NCBI GenBank assembly: GCA_026724425.1
Contig: JAIUCV010000355.1
Span: 124,001-188,000 of the forward strand
DNA: 64,000 bases
Direction of reading: 5' to 3'
From: Erythrophleum ivorense
Lineage: Eukaryota > Streptophyta > Magnoliopsida > Fabales > Fabaceae
Below are positions 32,711 to 45,700 of the stretch, piece after piece; the stretch's first letter is position 1; each line of letters begins with the position of its first letter. Made by a program: the position numbers and the translations under genes. A model generated the notes under the pieces. That model had not been told where the DNA came from and did no database searches. It saw only the letters and a list, made by a program, of their open reading frames with translations.

Positions 32711-33119
32711 GTCAAAAAACTAACCTAATGCTAAAGTTAAACATTGGACCCAGATTTTTTGCACATCTCAGGAATGTGCAAGTCGTTTGCTTCCTCTTGA
32801 CATATGATTTGAATGATTTAAATTTTATTTGAACGGTTTAGATTTTGAATTTTTATTTTTTATTTAAATTATCTTTTTTTTTTAAGTTTGCATTATTTTT
32901 ATTTTGTATTTTATCTTTTTAAATAAAAATTATCAAAATCTTAAATAAAAAGAATTTGAACCAAATCTCATCTATACAATTCAGATCAGATATGCACCCT
33001 CGTACGTGGTTAAAGATGTGCAAGGATCCAAGTTCATATCACATCATTAATTTAAAATGATTAATTAATAAATAAATAAAATGATGGACTCATATTCATG
33101 AGAATGCCCATCATAATCT
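32711..33119. other. AT-rich spacer
   Basis: No gene seen. The end (33,060-33,120) shares ATTCATGAGAATGCCCATCA with 31,490-31,520. Confidence 0.5.
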
Positions 33120-33620
33120 GCAACTACTGCTGCTGCTCTTCCCTGCTTGACCCCACGCCATAGCTATCCTTCCCTTGGTTGTGGTTCATTGAACCAGTCA
33201 CTATTGTTTTGTTTCATTGAGAGGCCAAAACAATTGATAAAGTACGGTTCTAAGGCGAGGGGAAACCAGATCTCCACCTCACAGTGGTAACTGGTAAGTA
33301 ATCAAAGGTTTAAGTTTCGTTTTATTGTTTTCAACTCAAGACTTTCGAGTAGTGTTTCATTATTTTCAGTGACCATCCATATCATACGTGTCCAAAGAGT
33401 TAAAAAGTGCTACGGAAGAAAACTTCGAAAGTGCTAAAGACTTTGAAAGTGTTTTGAAACGACTAATTGAAAAAGAAATTTCAGGAGGCACAGTGGGGTT
33501 TGATCGCTTAGATCCGCCTGTGCGAAGGTCAGCTCTCGCATGGTGTGATTCCACCCGAAATCGGATCGTGGACAGTAGTTTGAACTATTGCAGACTAGAC
33601 CGTGCGGTAAGGGTTTTTCA
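33120..33620 (+). repeat. spacer module S, copy 2, with a short open frame
   Basis: This is the homologue of 15,170-15,680 and 49,020-49,460. Here a frame at 33,388-33,610 stays open: SKELKSATEENFESAKDFES, VLKRLIEKEISGGTVGF, PVRRSALAWCDSTRNR. The first part is a probable amphipathic helix. A GTAAG at 33,606 could be a donor site. I do not recognise the family, and the copies at the other two sites are broken. Confidence 0.5.
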
Positions 33621-34867
33621 AAATTTTATTTATTTATTATTATTATTAAGGATTTAACAAAAACAATGTACGGCATCCAAAAAATTATAATTAAAAAGAT
33701 AAAATTTTAATTATGAATAAAAATTACACTTGAAAGTTCTAACTATGTAATATAGTTAAAATTTTTAAAGGGTAATTTTTTTTAGTTAAAATTTTTTTCT
33801 AATAAATTTTGAATACCTAATTAAAATTTTTAATTCCTAAAAAACCCTTAAATACCCCTTGCTATACAGTTTGCAGTAATTTAAATTACTGTAAAATATC
33901 CGTTTTCGATTTGTCCCATCTATTGTTGTTAAACGCACGAATTAACTATTCGATTTTAATGAATTTAAGTTTTTATTAAAAAAATGTGTTAATTCGCTTA
34001 TAGACTCAAACTCAATATAAATTCAATTTAATTCACCTTTCACCCAGATATATTCAATTAACTCAGTGTTTCTTGAATTGAGTTTAACGAATCACCATAT
34101 AATTAAGTCAAATTGAGTTAAAAAAAAACTCTTAAATTAAATACAATCCAATAAAGAAAGATATAAAAATAATATTTATATATAAATTTGATTAAAATTT
34201 TTATATTAAGAAATATAAATTATGGAATATAAATAATTTTTTTAAAAAAATAATCTAATTTAAATTATATTTAGATAAATTTCTTTTATATATTATATTT
34301 TATATGTAATTATTAACAAATATAAACTCTTATGAGTTTATGTTACAAGTTTACTTTTTTTTTATGAGTTTACTTAAACTCACGAATTTAATAACCTTGG
34401 TCCCACCGCCATCTAGTTCAAGGGCCATACATTAATAATCACTCTTAAGTCTTAATTAAATTAATGATAGAGATTAATACAAAAATCATCATAAATGTAA
34501 AATATATGTTATTGAACTTAGATAAAAGATAAAAGAAATATGCAATTTTAGATTGCAAATAATTAATAGTCAAGATTAATGAAATGAAAATTAATGTGAA
34601 AATCAAGAAAGATTACATATCTATGTTTTTTTTGGAGTACCCAAAAAGGAAAAAAAAAAGAGATAAGGATTGTATCAACTAAGAGATGATGAGAGTAAAT
34701 AATTAGTAATAGTCTAAATTAATAATAAAAAAACATAAATATGTAATTTTTATTGATTTTCACATTAATTTTTGTTCCATCAATCATGTAAAAGTTGTAT
34801 ATCATATACATTAATTTTATATCATGTACGTTTAAAAATTGTATATCATGTACATTAATTTTAGTTG
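33621..34867. other. AT-rich spacer
   Basis: Long runs of AT-rich sequence with no coding segment. TAAACTCA/TGAGTTT-type motifs recur between 34,000 and 34,400. The phrase GTATATCATGTACATTAATTT recurs in shortened forms at about 34,790-34,925, a small tandem cluster leading into module A. Confidence 0.5.
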
Positions 34868-35918
34868 ATACAACCCTCATCTCTAAGTGGATACAATTTA
34901 AATGTTGTATATCATGTACATTTAAAAAATGTCAATACAGATCTATGTAGTTTTTTTTTGGTTCAAAAATATTTGTGCATTTCTCACTTTCATTTAGCAC
35001 TTCGCCTAGTTTCTGAGAGGTCTTATTATATTGAGACAAATACCTTCTCTTTAAGAGATAGGAACCATAAAATAAGACGAGTAAGCGGTGATTTTATTGT
35101 CTTTATAATCATGTTAGGTCCATATTTTGCTCCCCCTTGTCGTCATGGCTTTCCTTGACTTTTGTTTTCCAATGGTTCCATAAATTTGTAAAGAGTGATG
35201 ACAATATATGTTTTTGGAAACATTATTTTTTTTAGTTATAATATAATACTTAGTAAATATCATTAAATACACAACAATATTTGACTTATTTTAATAAATT
35301 TATTACTATACTTAAATTCTTTAATTACACAAAAATCAAATTGATTATTAAATAAATTAACATTTTAAATAATTATTAAATAAAATATTATTTTATATTT
35401 AAAAATTATTGTCTCATAAGTAAGGAATATGATATTTTTAAGAAAAAAAAATCATCACTTATTTGTAAAAAGAAAGTAAGCATATGAAATATCTAAAGAT
35501 ATACGAAGAAAAGATGGGAATTAGATCATTCATTATAAACATCTACTTATAATACCATATAATTATTTCAAGACTCCTGGCTTTCTTTTCACTCACGCAG
35601 CCAGCCATCCTTCATGTATATCCTTTACATAACCCAAAAAAAAAATTACGGAACACATACATTTGGACGTGATACATTAAACAGTGGAATGCCAAAGGTG
35701 TTCCTATCAAAGGCAACTCTTAGAAGAAATCATGATTCTCTATAGCCTTCAAAACCCATATAAGAAAGATTGGGGGAGTTTTTGAAATCAATGGTACAAA
35801 ATTCGGAAGTTAATCCAATTGCATGTTTCCTTCAAGGAGAGGTAATAGGCTGAAAATGGTTTGTATTTTGTTTGACAATATCGCCCATTGTTTACTTATG
35901 CATGGAATCCTTTGTGGA
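34868..35918. repeat. dispersed spacer module A, copy 3
   Basis: This is the homologue of 12,720-13,690, with CGTCATGGC, TGGTTCCATAAATTTGTAAA, TTTCACTCACGC and GCATGTTTCCTTCAA in order. It ends abruptly at TGCATGGAATCCTTTGTGGA, where the 12-kb retroelement is inserted. Module A copy 1 shows the uninterrupted sequence (TTTGTGGAAAATTC). Confidence 0.7.
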
Positions 35919-38900
35919 TGTCACACCCGAAAATGCGACCATGTGATGCTTTTCTCAAATAAAAGGAAAAAATTTGATTTTCTCTTTGAAATTGAAAACC
36001 GAAATTCAAAATTGAAATATGTGTAATAGTAGGACTCAGGAGTCGCTATTAAAATTTTAAATTTTAAAAGGCAAAACTTTGGAAAAGTCTTTTCATTTGG
36101 AAAGATGGTCTACAAACCAGAAAATGGATCCGGGAGTCGATTATGAGTGGAGAAAGTGTTAGGCACTCCACTACACCCGTTACTAAGAACGGTTACCCTA
36201 AGTCAATTGTGCAGAAATAAAATGGCCTTAATTGTATTTTAATTCTTCTTAACAAATCACATGTAAAATAAAAAATAAAGGAATTAAAGGAAATAAAGTT
36301 AAAAGTAGAAAGAAAGAAAGAAATTAGAATAAAACATAAAGAAATTCAAGAATTGAAATAAAAAAAGAAAGGAATGAAATTAAAAGAAAAATGTTTTATT
36401 TACAAAGCGGACTTGACCTAGGATAAGAGCCTAGGACCTACGTACCCTCTGAAAGGGATCAAGGTCCACGTAGTTCGAACATATATTGTATTTTGGTTGA
36501 TTTTTATTGTTGTTATTTTGTTGTTGTTTTGTTGTTTTTGTTTGGTTTGTGTTTAATTTTTTGATTTTTGATCTTTTTTTTTTCATTTTTCTTAGTTTTT
36601 TTTTTCCTAAGAAAGAGAGTAAAAATCATTTAGATTTTTGTAAATAAATGAAATAGAGATTAGTTGATGGTTTTTGTTTACAAAAGACAGGATTAATTTT
36701 ACCCTCCCTTTTTCTTTTCCATTTTTTTTGTTTTCTTTGTTTTGTTTTTTTATTTTGTTTTTGTTTTGTTTTATTTTGTTTTATTTTGTTTTTTTATTTT
36801 GTTTTTGTTTTGTTTTATTTTTTCTTTTATTTTATTTTTATTTTGTTTTGTTTTTGCGAAAACACAAAGAAAATAAAGATTACTTTTTCCTTTAACAAAT
36901 AAAACAAGTTTTGAAATTGGTTGATGTGTCTTAATTTGTTAGAGGAAAATTTAATTTTACTTTTCTTGTCTTTCCAATTTTTCTCTTTTTCTTATCATTT
37001 TTTTTTGCTTTTCATTCGATTTTTGTTTTTATTTCTATTACCTCTTTTTGTTCTTTGTTTTATTTTGTTTTTGTTTTTATTATCCCTTGTTTTAATTTTT
37101 TTTGTTTTTGTTTTTATTTTTTGTTTTCTTGATTTTTAATTCACTTTTTCCCTTTTTGGTTGTTCCTTTTTTTTCAATTCTATTTTTGTCTTTGTTCTGA
37201 ATTGTCTTTTAATTTAATTTTTTTGGTTTTTTTTTCTTTTTATTTTCTTGATTTTTGATTCATTTTTCTCTCTTGTTTTTTGATTGTTCTTTTTTGTTAT
37301 TTGTTTTTTTTGTTTTTTATTTTTTTGTTTTAATTTTTGATTGATTTTGTGTTATATTATAATTATATTTTTGTTGTTGTTTTATGTTTGGTTGTTTTTT
37401 TGTTTTTTAGATTCTTCTTAGTTTTTAGTTTGTGTTTTATTTTTATTTTTGTTTTTATTATTTTATTTATGTTTAACTTTGTTTCTTCCCTTTTTCTTGG
37501 TTAATTTTTATTTTGTATTTTGTTTTATCTTTGTTTTTTTGTTTATCTTTATTTCTTCCCTTTTTCTTGGTTAATTTTTATTTTGTATTTGGTTTTATTC
37601 TATTTTTGTTGTATATCTTTGTTTTGAATTTTACAATTTTTTTCCTTTTTCTTGATTAATTTTTATTTTACATTTTTTTATTCTATTTTTGTGTTTTTTT
37701 TTGTTTATCTTTTATCTTTACTTTTATTTTTTAAAAGGACAATCTTCTAAAAACTAATTTTTGAATCTCTAAAACAATACTTTTCAAACATGTGCAAAAT
37801 AATGTTTAAGAAAAGAGAAGATAAATTTCTGAAATCTAATTTTTTTTATAAAAAAAAAACCTTTTTAACCCTTTTTTTTCTCCCCTTTATTAAAACAAAA
37901 AAATTCTTCAAGGAATCATTTGGGAGGGCCATTGAAACCCACAACGCTAAATGTAAATTTCAAACTCAGAAAGTACCAAGGAAGCTTATTACCACATATG
38001 GCCTAGTGGTTTATTCTTATGTGCCTGAGAGGATATAAAATCCCACACGGCAATTCTAAAAGAGATAATAAACATTAAATTAAACAAAATATCCACAAAC
38101 TTGCAACACTCGTTTTGATTGTGTGTGCTTGTGTCCATCCAGCCAAACAACATGTCTTAATACATTTTGGGTGTAAGAAAACAAACTCAAGCCGATTGAC
38201 TTTGCTATGCTCTAATTCTTTTTCATTTGCTGCAGTGCAACCATCTCTTTAATCTTTACTCAATTCTTGGTAAGTCTCCTCTGTGGTTTAACATTCTCAA
38301 GCAAGGTTCATGCAAAAGAGATGAGAAGAAGAGGGGTTTAAATTCTAGCCAATTATTTTCTTCCTAGGAATAACCAAGTCAATACATCAATAGGCACCCA
38401 CATGTAATATAAGCATGTTTGAGATGCATAAACAATCCAAAACATTGCCCAATAAACAAGATTAATCAGGAAACACACCAAGGTTTAACCAATGTATCCA
38501 TAACATCAGTGCAACATTTCATGCAGTAAAGGCTTCTCATGAAACACAGAACAATACAGCACACAAAAGATTCCTAACCCAACATTTTTCATTCATTCCC
38601 ATCAAGCAATCCTGTCCTACCCACGTTGGTAAGATATTTAGATCCAGGTATTCATGTTAATGGGGGGTGAACATGGTAAAAGAGAGTGTATGTAGAAATT
38701 AGAGCCCAAACCCCTAACTAGCTACAGATAATAAAACTTCTAACCTAGTCATATCATATCTGAAACTGAGTACTTTTTCCAATTTCCACACAAAGATCAA
38801 GGGGCCAGAGCAAGCAAAATTCCAACTCAAACTTTATATTACAGTGGCAGCTTGTGGTGAGTGAGAATTAGCTTAATCCGTACTCACCTCATGTCGACAG

Positions 38901-41220
38901 TAGAACAATGCAACAAGGATCATCAGCTTACTCAAAACAGAGATGCCAAACTGAACAAAGTTCCAATTCTAGTTTTGGGAATAGAATATCATGGCAATAA
39001 ACATCAAGACACAATATGCAACAGGCCAACGAGCATAAAATCTAAAAACAATCTACAGAGTTCATCAGGGCTAGATTTATTCGAAGCAAATAGTAGTTCA
39101 GATTTCACTGAGTAATAAAACAATACAAAGATAAAAATGAAATCAGACCATCCCCATTTAGCATTCAAGATAATATGAATCTGAAAAGTGGTGTTGAAAT
39201 ATGAAGAACAGTGACCAGAGGGCATGTGCAACTTTCACAGAGACAAACCTCCAATATACAAAAGAATAAAATCGAAATGTCTAATGACCATAAGATACAA
39301 CATCCAGCCACCAACAACACCTAGAATAAATTCTGAGCAAAAAGTAACGAAATACCTCTAAATTCTTCCTCATTTTTTTTAGACTTGCTACCTCCTTACT
39401 AAATTTGTTTCGCGCTCCCTCGGTCTTTATCCTACGTCTGAAACTGAGCCCCTTATTCAAATCCTCTCTGCCTCTGTTTTCCAGTCGTAGTCCCCTCTGC
39501 CTCTCACTCTCAGGTTTTCATCCGTTCTCCCTCGATTTTTCATTTTGTCTCGGACTCCCTAAAATTGTTTCTCCCCTTTTTTTTTCTCAGTCCTCTCAGC
39601 CCTCCCCCTTTTCGAGTGTGAGCATCCCCTCCTTTTCCTTTTTCGTCCGCCTTTGCCTCTCCGTCTCCTGTGTCCCTCTCTGTTGCCTTAGTAAGTCCTC
39701 CCTTCCTTTTCTCTCTCCCTCACTCTCCTGTTTTCCTCTTTTTTGTCCGATTCGAAATCCCTAAAGCCGCGGTCTCACCCTCTTCCTGAATCTCCCTCGG
39801 TCTCTTTGCTCTTTCGTTCAATCCTAAAAAATCCCTAAGCCTTTCACTCTCAGGTTTTCATATACTCTCCAACTCGAAATCCAGCCAGAAGGCCCATGCC
39901 TCTCTCTGTTCTTCTTCTTCATCGAGCCTTCCCTTTAGTTCCCCTTCGCTCTCTGCTTCTCCTTTTATCCGAAAAGGCAAATCCCCTCTACCTTTTCCTC
40001 AGACTCGCCTCTCCCTTTTCCTCTGTGTCTCTCTGTCTTTTTCTGTGCGTCCGTCCCTTTTCGTCTCTGCCAGCGAAGAGGACCCAATGGAAGGGGGGAC
40101 CATGGGGGCACCGGGTAGGGTTGCATTTTGATTCGGGTTGGGCACCGGGTAGGATTTCTATTTCGGGTTCTGATGGTTTTTTTTTTCTTTTTGATGAGTC
40201 AATTCCAGCTTTTGAGTATATGGGCTAGGTGAGTGGGCCGATGGTTCTGGGCTTCCTATTCGTTATTGGGCTTCTTATCTTTCTTTTATTTTTGCTTCTG
40301 TTCTCTTTTTCTTTTTTGAGTTAATTCAAAATTTTTGTTTTTGGTACATGGGCTTCAGAATTTGGACTAGAGGAAGAAGATATGGTTCTGGGTTGAAAGT
40401 TTTTTTTTTGTTTTAAGGATGCTAGACTTTTTCCTTAGACCTCCTTGTTTGGGCTTTGGACTGGGCCTTCCCTCTTTCTTCCTTTTTCCATTTTGCTTTT
40501 CTTCTCCTTTTATTCTTTGCTATCTAAGCTTCTTATTGTTTTAGGTATTGGGCCAAAGAAATTCCTCCTTACAGGCTCACCTTGTTTGGTCTCTCTTGCT
40601 TTTTTTATTTTTATTCTTTTTGGACTCTTAATTTATTTTTCTTTGGACTCTTTTTTTTTTTTTTTTGGCTTTGGTTTGGGCTCTCCTGAATTAAGCCCCC
40701 AAAATTTTAATTATTTTTTTTTGTTTTAGGTTTCTCCTTTTATTATTTTGATATTTCTTGTACTCTTTTTTTTATGAATTTTTTTATTATTCTTTTAATT
40801 ATTTTTTTGCGATTTATTTATTTACTTTTACTTTATATGCTTTTAGCCTTTTATTTTTATTTTTAATTCATTTCTTCCTTTTTTTTTCTAGTGTCTTTTT
40901 GATTTTTTTAATTCCATTTATTTTGGATTTTTGTTACTCCCCCTTTGATTCTTCTTCTGTTTTAATTTTGGATTAATTTGTCCATTTCCTTTTTTTTTTT
41001 TGAGTTTTTCTCTCCTTTGATTTTTTGTTTTAATTTTGGATTAATTGGCCTTTACTCTTTTTTTTTTTTAAATTTATTTTGAGTTCTTTCTTCTTTGATT
41101 TTTTTAAGCTTATTAAACTAAAAGGACTTGTTTGATTTTTTCTCTTTTTTTATTTATTTTTTATCAGTTTAATTTTATCATTATTTTTGGAGTATGTCCG
41201 GACAAAATACAGTGTTCACA
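35919..41220 (-). repeat. 3' LTR (full length, about 5.3 kb)
   Basis: On the plus strand this starts TGTCACACCC and ends GTTCACA. It contains, in plus order: a conserved 400-bp block, an extreme T-rich tract (36,480-37,730), mixed sequence, a pyrimidine-rich C/T block (39,400-40,070) and a second T-rich end. Long serine/leucine/phenylalanine-rich frames within it are artefacts of the C/T and T bias. A related but older LTR is at 53,954-61,528. Confidence 0.85.
36480..37735. repeat. T-rich, strand-asymmetric low-complexity tract
   Basis: About 1.25 kb is built from TTTTGTTTT, TTTTATTTT and TTTCTTTT words with very few C. Between 37,480 and 37,690 a unit of about 75 bases (CCCTTTTTCTTGGTTAATTT, then TTATTTTGTATTTTGTTTTA) is repeated three times. 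It lies within the long LTR. Confidence 0.8.
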
Positions 41221-41240
41221 GTTGCCCCTCTTTACTTGTT
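41221..41240 (-). other. polypurine tract of the 12-kb element
   Basis: The minus strand reads AAGTAAAGAGGGGCAAC directly before TGTGAACAC, the start of the 3' LTR. A diverged second copy of this tract and neighbouring sequence (GCCCCTCTTTACTT on the plus strand) lies at about 41,396, from a 170-bp tandem duplication. Confidence 0.75.
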
Positions 41241-41589
41241 TCTTAGGCAAAGAAATTAAAATGTAATTTTTGATATTTTTTGCATAAGAAATAAGTAAAG
41301 ATAAGAACACGTATTTTGTTTGGGGTGATTTAATTGCCTTCTGACAATATATAAAAGGAAAGAGCGACCCAAACAAAATATGGTATTTACAAGCTGCCCC
41401 TCTTTACTTATTCTTTAAGCAAGGAGATCGAAAATGTAATTTTTGACATCCTTAGCTTAAGAATAAGTAAAGATATAAACATATATTGTGTTTGGGGAGC
41501 TAATAGATCAAAGGGAATTAATTTACCTGGAGGTGTTGGAACTTGATAAAAGATGTTTGCAAGTACAAGATCTTTAAAGGCATGCTCAA

Positions 41590-42125
41590 TTTACACAAGA
41601 TTTTTGGATGCCTGGTGTATGTAGGGATTTTGGGTGCTTATTCTAGTAGGACTTTGGATGCCTGTTTGAGCAGGACTTTTATTAGTGCCTGTTCTGGCAG
41701 GACTTAAAGGTGCCTATTCTGGTAGGGCTTTTGGTGCCTGTTCTGGCAGGACTTTGATGCCTGTTTTGGCAGGATTTAGGTGCCTATTCTGGTAGGACTT
41801 TTGGTGCCTGTTCTGGCAGGACTTTGATGCCTATTCTGATAGGACTTTTGGTGCCTGTTCTAGTAGGACTTAGGTGCCTATTCTGGCAGGGCTTTTGGTA
41901 CCTATTCTGGTAGGACTTTTGATGCCTGTTTTGGCAGGACTTAGGTGCCTATTCTGGTAGGGCTTTTGGTGCCTGTTCTAGCAGGACTTTGATGCCTATT
42001 CTGGTAGGACTTTTGATGCCTATTCTGGTTGGACTTTTGGTGCCTGTTCTGGCAGGACTTTGATGCCTATTCTTCGTAGGACTTAAGGTACTTGTTCTTT
42101 GCAGGACTTTGAGGGTGCCTTTTTG
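41590..42125. repeat. minisatellite with hairpin-forming 22-24-bp unit
   Basis: The unit GGTGCCTGTTCTGGCAGGAC plus TTT is repeated about 22 times with variation (GTTCTGGCAGG alternating with ATTCTGGTAGG). Each unit contains TGCC...GGCA and CCTG...CAGG pairs, so single strands can fold. In element orientation it lies just upstream of the polypurine tract, in the 3' untranslated part. Confidence 0.9.
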
Positions 42126-42229
42126 GTGATTTTTTTTGAAGACTTTTCTTCATTTATTTAAGTTTTATGCAAAGTAATGCACCTATACAAACTGTGTAAG
42201 GCATACAAAATGCTTAGCTTTTGAGTTTA

Positions 42230-42740
42230 GCACCTCAATGTTGCCTCAATATAAATCAAGATCATTGTAGGTGTCAGAAGTATGAAGCATGTGGGATGTT
42301 AGAATTTATGAAGTGCACCTTTTTTTTTTTCGCTGTGCCCCAATGTGAAGTTGAGGTACATAAACACCTAAGATGTTTTATAAAACGCCAAATATTTGTT
42401 TTCACTTGCCGCGACATGAACTATGGTTTATGTAATGTATGCAAATGTAAAATGCATGAAACATATAATGCTTTATGTTATGAAATGCAAATCTTCTTTT
42501 TGCTTGCCCCAGTGTAAACTAGAGGCTATGTGATGTATGCAAGTGTAAGGATAGGGAAAACATGTGATGCTTTATTTTATAAGATGCAAATTTTTCTTTT
42601 GTTTGCCCCAATGTGAGCTTAGTTTAATGTGGGATATGCATGAGCATGATATGTGAAGCCTATGAAATGTAAGTTGTTCTTTCTCTCTCCTTTTTTTTGA
42701 AGTGCAAAATACATGTTTTTTTTCATGTGAACCTATTAGT
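42230..42740. repeat. diverged tandem repeat, about 95-110-bp unit
   Basis: Blocks carrying TTTGCTTGCCCCAATGTGA, then GTGATGTATGCAAATGTAA, ATGCATGAAACAT and GCTTTATTTTATAAGATGCA recur about four times between 42,320 and 42,720. The array is old and imperfect. Confidence 0.65.
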
Positions 42741-45700
42741 AGGTGAAGCATATAGGATGCAAGTTTTTTTTTTCTAAATTTATTGCAAATGGAGAAAAGA
42801 GAGAAAAGGATAAGGAAAAAATGAGGGCATTATCTCTAAACATTCTTAAATTGATTTTGATCACCTCAAAAGAAAAGGGAAGAGAGGGAACATTATTTCT
42901 AAATGTTTTTATTAATTTTAAACTTTGAAATTATTTTCTTTTTTTTCTTTTTTTTTTTAAATGGAATCATCTCAAAGGGACATTAGTTTTTGGTGTCTTT
43001 GACTTGATTTTGAGTTTTGGATTTGTTTTTTTTTTTTTTTATATATTTTAAAAAAAAATTAATTGATGATGAAAATGTGATTCCCTCCTTTTTTAATTCT
43101 TTCTTTTTTTTTTTTTAATCAATTTGAGTTGGAAAGAAAAAGATGCTTTGTTTGTGTACAAAATCAATACAAGCACATGATGCATGAAAAATCTCAAAAT
43201 TTTTAAAGTGTAGGATTTTTAACCCTTTGCCTTTGGAAAAATTTCACACCTTAGCTCTTTCCCTATCTCAATGAGAAAAGTTAAACTTTCAAGTGTCCTA
43301 CCAAATTTACCCCTTGTCATTTGGATGCAAGAATTTATTGATGGATTTTGGCTAGCTGCAAGCGCTCTTGAGGGAGTATCCCAAGCTAAGAGACCTAAAG
43401 CTTTTGCTTGGACTTATTTTTAAATGATTTTTCTCTAATTGATTTGTTTGCTATCAACCTTGGACTATTAACTTGATAAGATAATCTCCTCTTGTCAACT
43501 CTTCATCATTAATGCTTAGAAGGCCAATAAATTAAACCAACACCCATCTTATTTAACAATGTCAATACAGTTATACATTATGGGATACAAACACATGAGC
43601 TTAAGGAAAAAAAAAAGTCCTTAACATCAGAGGGATGCAAGGGCTGATGAAGAATGTGACAATGCAAAATGGTTTGGGAATGGAGAAGTGGAATAGATAA
43701 TGGCTAGACAAAATGTACAAAATAAGAAGATGCCCCCGTTCTACACTTGAAGCATTTCCTTGAACCAAAAAAAAAATGAAATGTTAAGAAAATGAATATG
43801 GTAGGTCAGAGGGAAGTTTCATTTTTGGATTTGAACTCCTTTTGAAAGAAGCCATTGATGTAATTTGGAGCATTTTCTCTGAATCAAGCCCTTTTGCCCC
43901 AATTTCAATTATTTTAATTTTTTTTCCAATCATTCCCTTAAAAAAAATCTGCCCCATTATTTTTCAAACAAGCTAAACCTTAACAAGGACTTTTGATGCT
44001 TATAGTGTGGCCTTGGTAGATGGGTTTATGCAATAAAAGATATCAGGCTCAAGAATTAACATGCCTCCGTCAAGTCTCCTACTAGTCTCCTTCTTCTATT
44101 GCTTTAACAAAATTCTATACTCGAAATTCACTTAGCAAGAGAGGATGTCTTAGGACTGTAATGGGGTCTAATGGGTAAAAGTGTAGCTTAAGAAAGGAAA
44201 GTGACAAGGCTCAAATATTCATGTAAGTTCACAATGAGAATTGATCTAGTGATTGTACCATCTTGGCAGGACCAATCGGCTCATGGCAATTAACTCAATC
44301 TTTTCTGTTAAAAGACCTTTTTTTTTTTGTTCAGCTTAACTCCTTTCTGGAGACTTTTCCCCCTCTTTTTGCTTTTTTTTTGACCTCTTGTACCACATAA
44401 AACTCTTCTTTGAGAGTTTTGCCCCTTGATTGCATTCTAAGGTGAAGCTCCCTCTTAAAAGCTTTTACTTTTTCAAAACTTAATCTATAGGAGCTTTCCT
44501 TTTGAGAATTTCCTTCTCCCTATGACTTTTCTTTTCTTCTTCCAATTTGTTTCCTTTTTTTTATTTAATCTCTTTTTTTCTTAGAAGGAATCCACTATGA
44601 TGCCAAAATTATTTTTTCTTTATATAGAATTCTCATTGCTTCTCAGGTTCGACTCATGTTCAGTATTTGAAGAATTTTTTTAGGCCCAAAGTGGTTAGTA
44701 ATGGTTAAAAAGTGTTTGGATAATTGAAAGAACTTGACCCTCTCTTGATATTTGAATTACCAGCATAAAAATTTGTCAAAAACTTCTCACCCCAAAGGTT
44801 GCAATTAGGGTGAAGGAAATGAACATCACTCCTAGCTCAATTGAGGTGACTAGAGGTTACTCCTTTGTATTTGAGGAAGACAAAAAAAATGCCTTGTATC
44901 CTAGACATAGTTTGCTTGTGGGACATGTATTCACATTTGTAATTTGGTCTTTTCTCTCCCTCTTTTTTTTTGTAATTGAATTAGGGCATATAATTAGTTT
45001 CAAATTTAACCATTCACATCGATTAACTCTTTTCATAAGGAGTTCTAGACATTATATTTTTGGATTTTTGGTTATTTAGGAGAAACATGTAAGCAAAGAA
45101 GTTGTGTCATCATGATTGATGGAATGGAAGGGTCCGTAAAGGGTGAGATGGAAGCATATGACCATTGCATTGACAAGGTTAAATCAAATAAGGTTTAATG
45201 AATCAACTTCTGGTAGCTTTGGATTTTAGCCAGACAGAAGAATATTGAACAAGCAAGCATTAAGTTATTATGATATGACAAGCAACTTCTTTAAGAGTTC
45301 GATCACCAAGAAATCTCCCTAAGACTTTATTTCTTATGTTCTCTTGCACCTTGTTCATGAAGAAGTTGCAACCCTTTTTTTTTTTTGGGAATGCCCCATT
45401 GCCTTAGGATTAAGTTTGCAAATTCTTTGGATAATGCCATCTTGGATGGGAAGGCTAGATGATAATGAAGGGAATAGCTAATCAATTGCAAATTAGGTAA
45501 AGGACAAAGGTCCCAATAGAGGCAAATGACAGGTGTCTTGATTGAGATAGTTTGTGGTTCTCAAAGTGGTCAAGCTCAATGAGTTTAGAGATTGATGGTT
45601 TGGGTTTTTTTTTGGATGATAGTGGGTGGAAAGTAACAATTTGCAAATAAGGGGATATGAAAAGTTATAGAGTAGTAAGTGACTTTATCAAGACTTCTGG

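Noticed and set aside
36674..37139. Phenylalanine/leucine-rich frames resembling membrane proteins
   Set aside because: They are translations of TTT-rich low-complexity LTR sequence.
39405..40228. Long serine/leucine/proline-rich open frames
   Set aside because: They lie in a C/T-biased block of an LTR, have no family motif, and matching frames occur at the same place in solo LTR Y (60,167-60,628). The bias alone makes stops rare.
41590..42125. CRISPR-like array
   Set aside because: Units are contiguous and all similar, with no unique spacers, and the genome is plant. It is a minisatellite.
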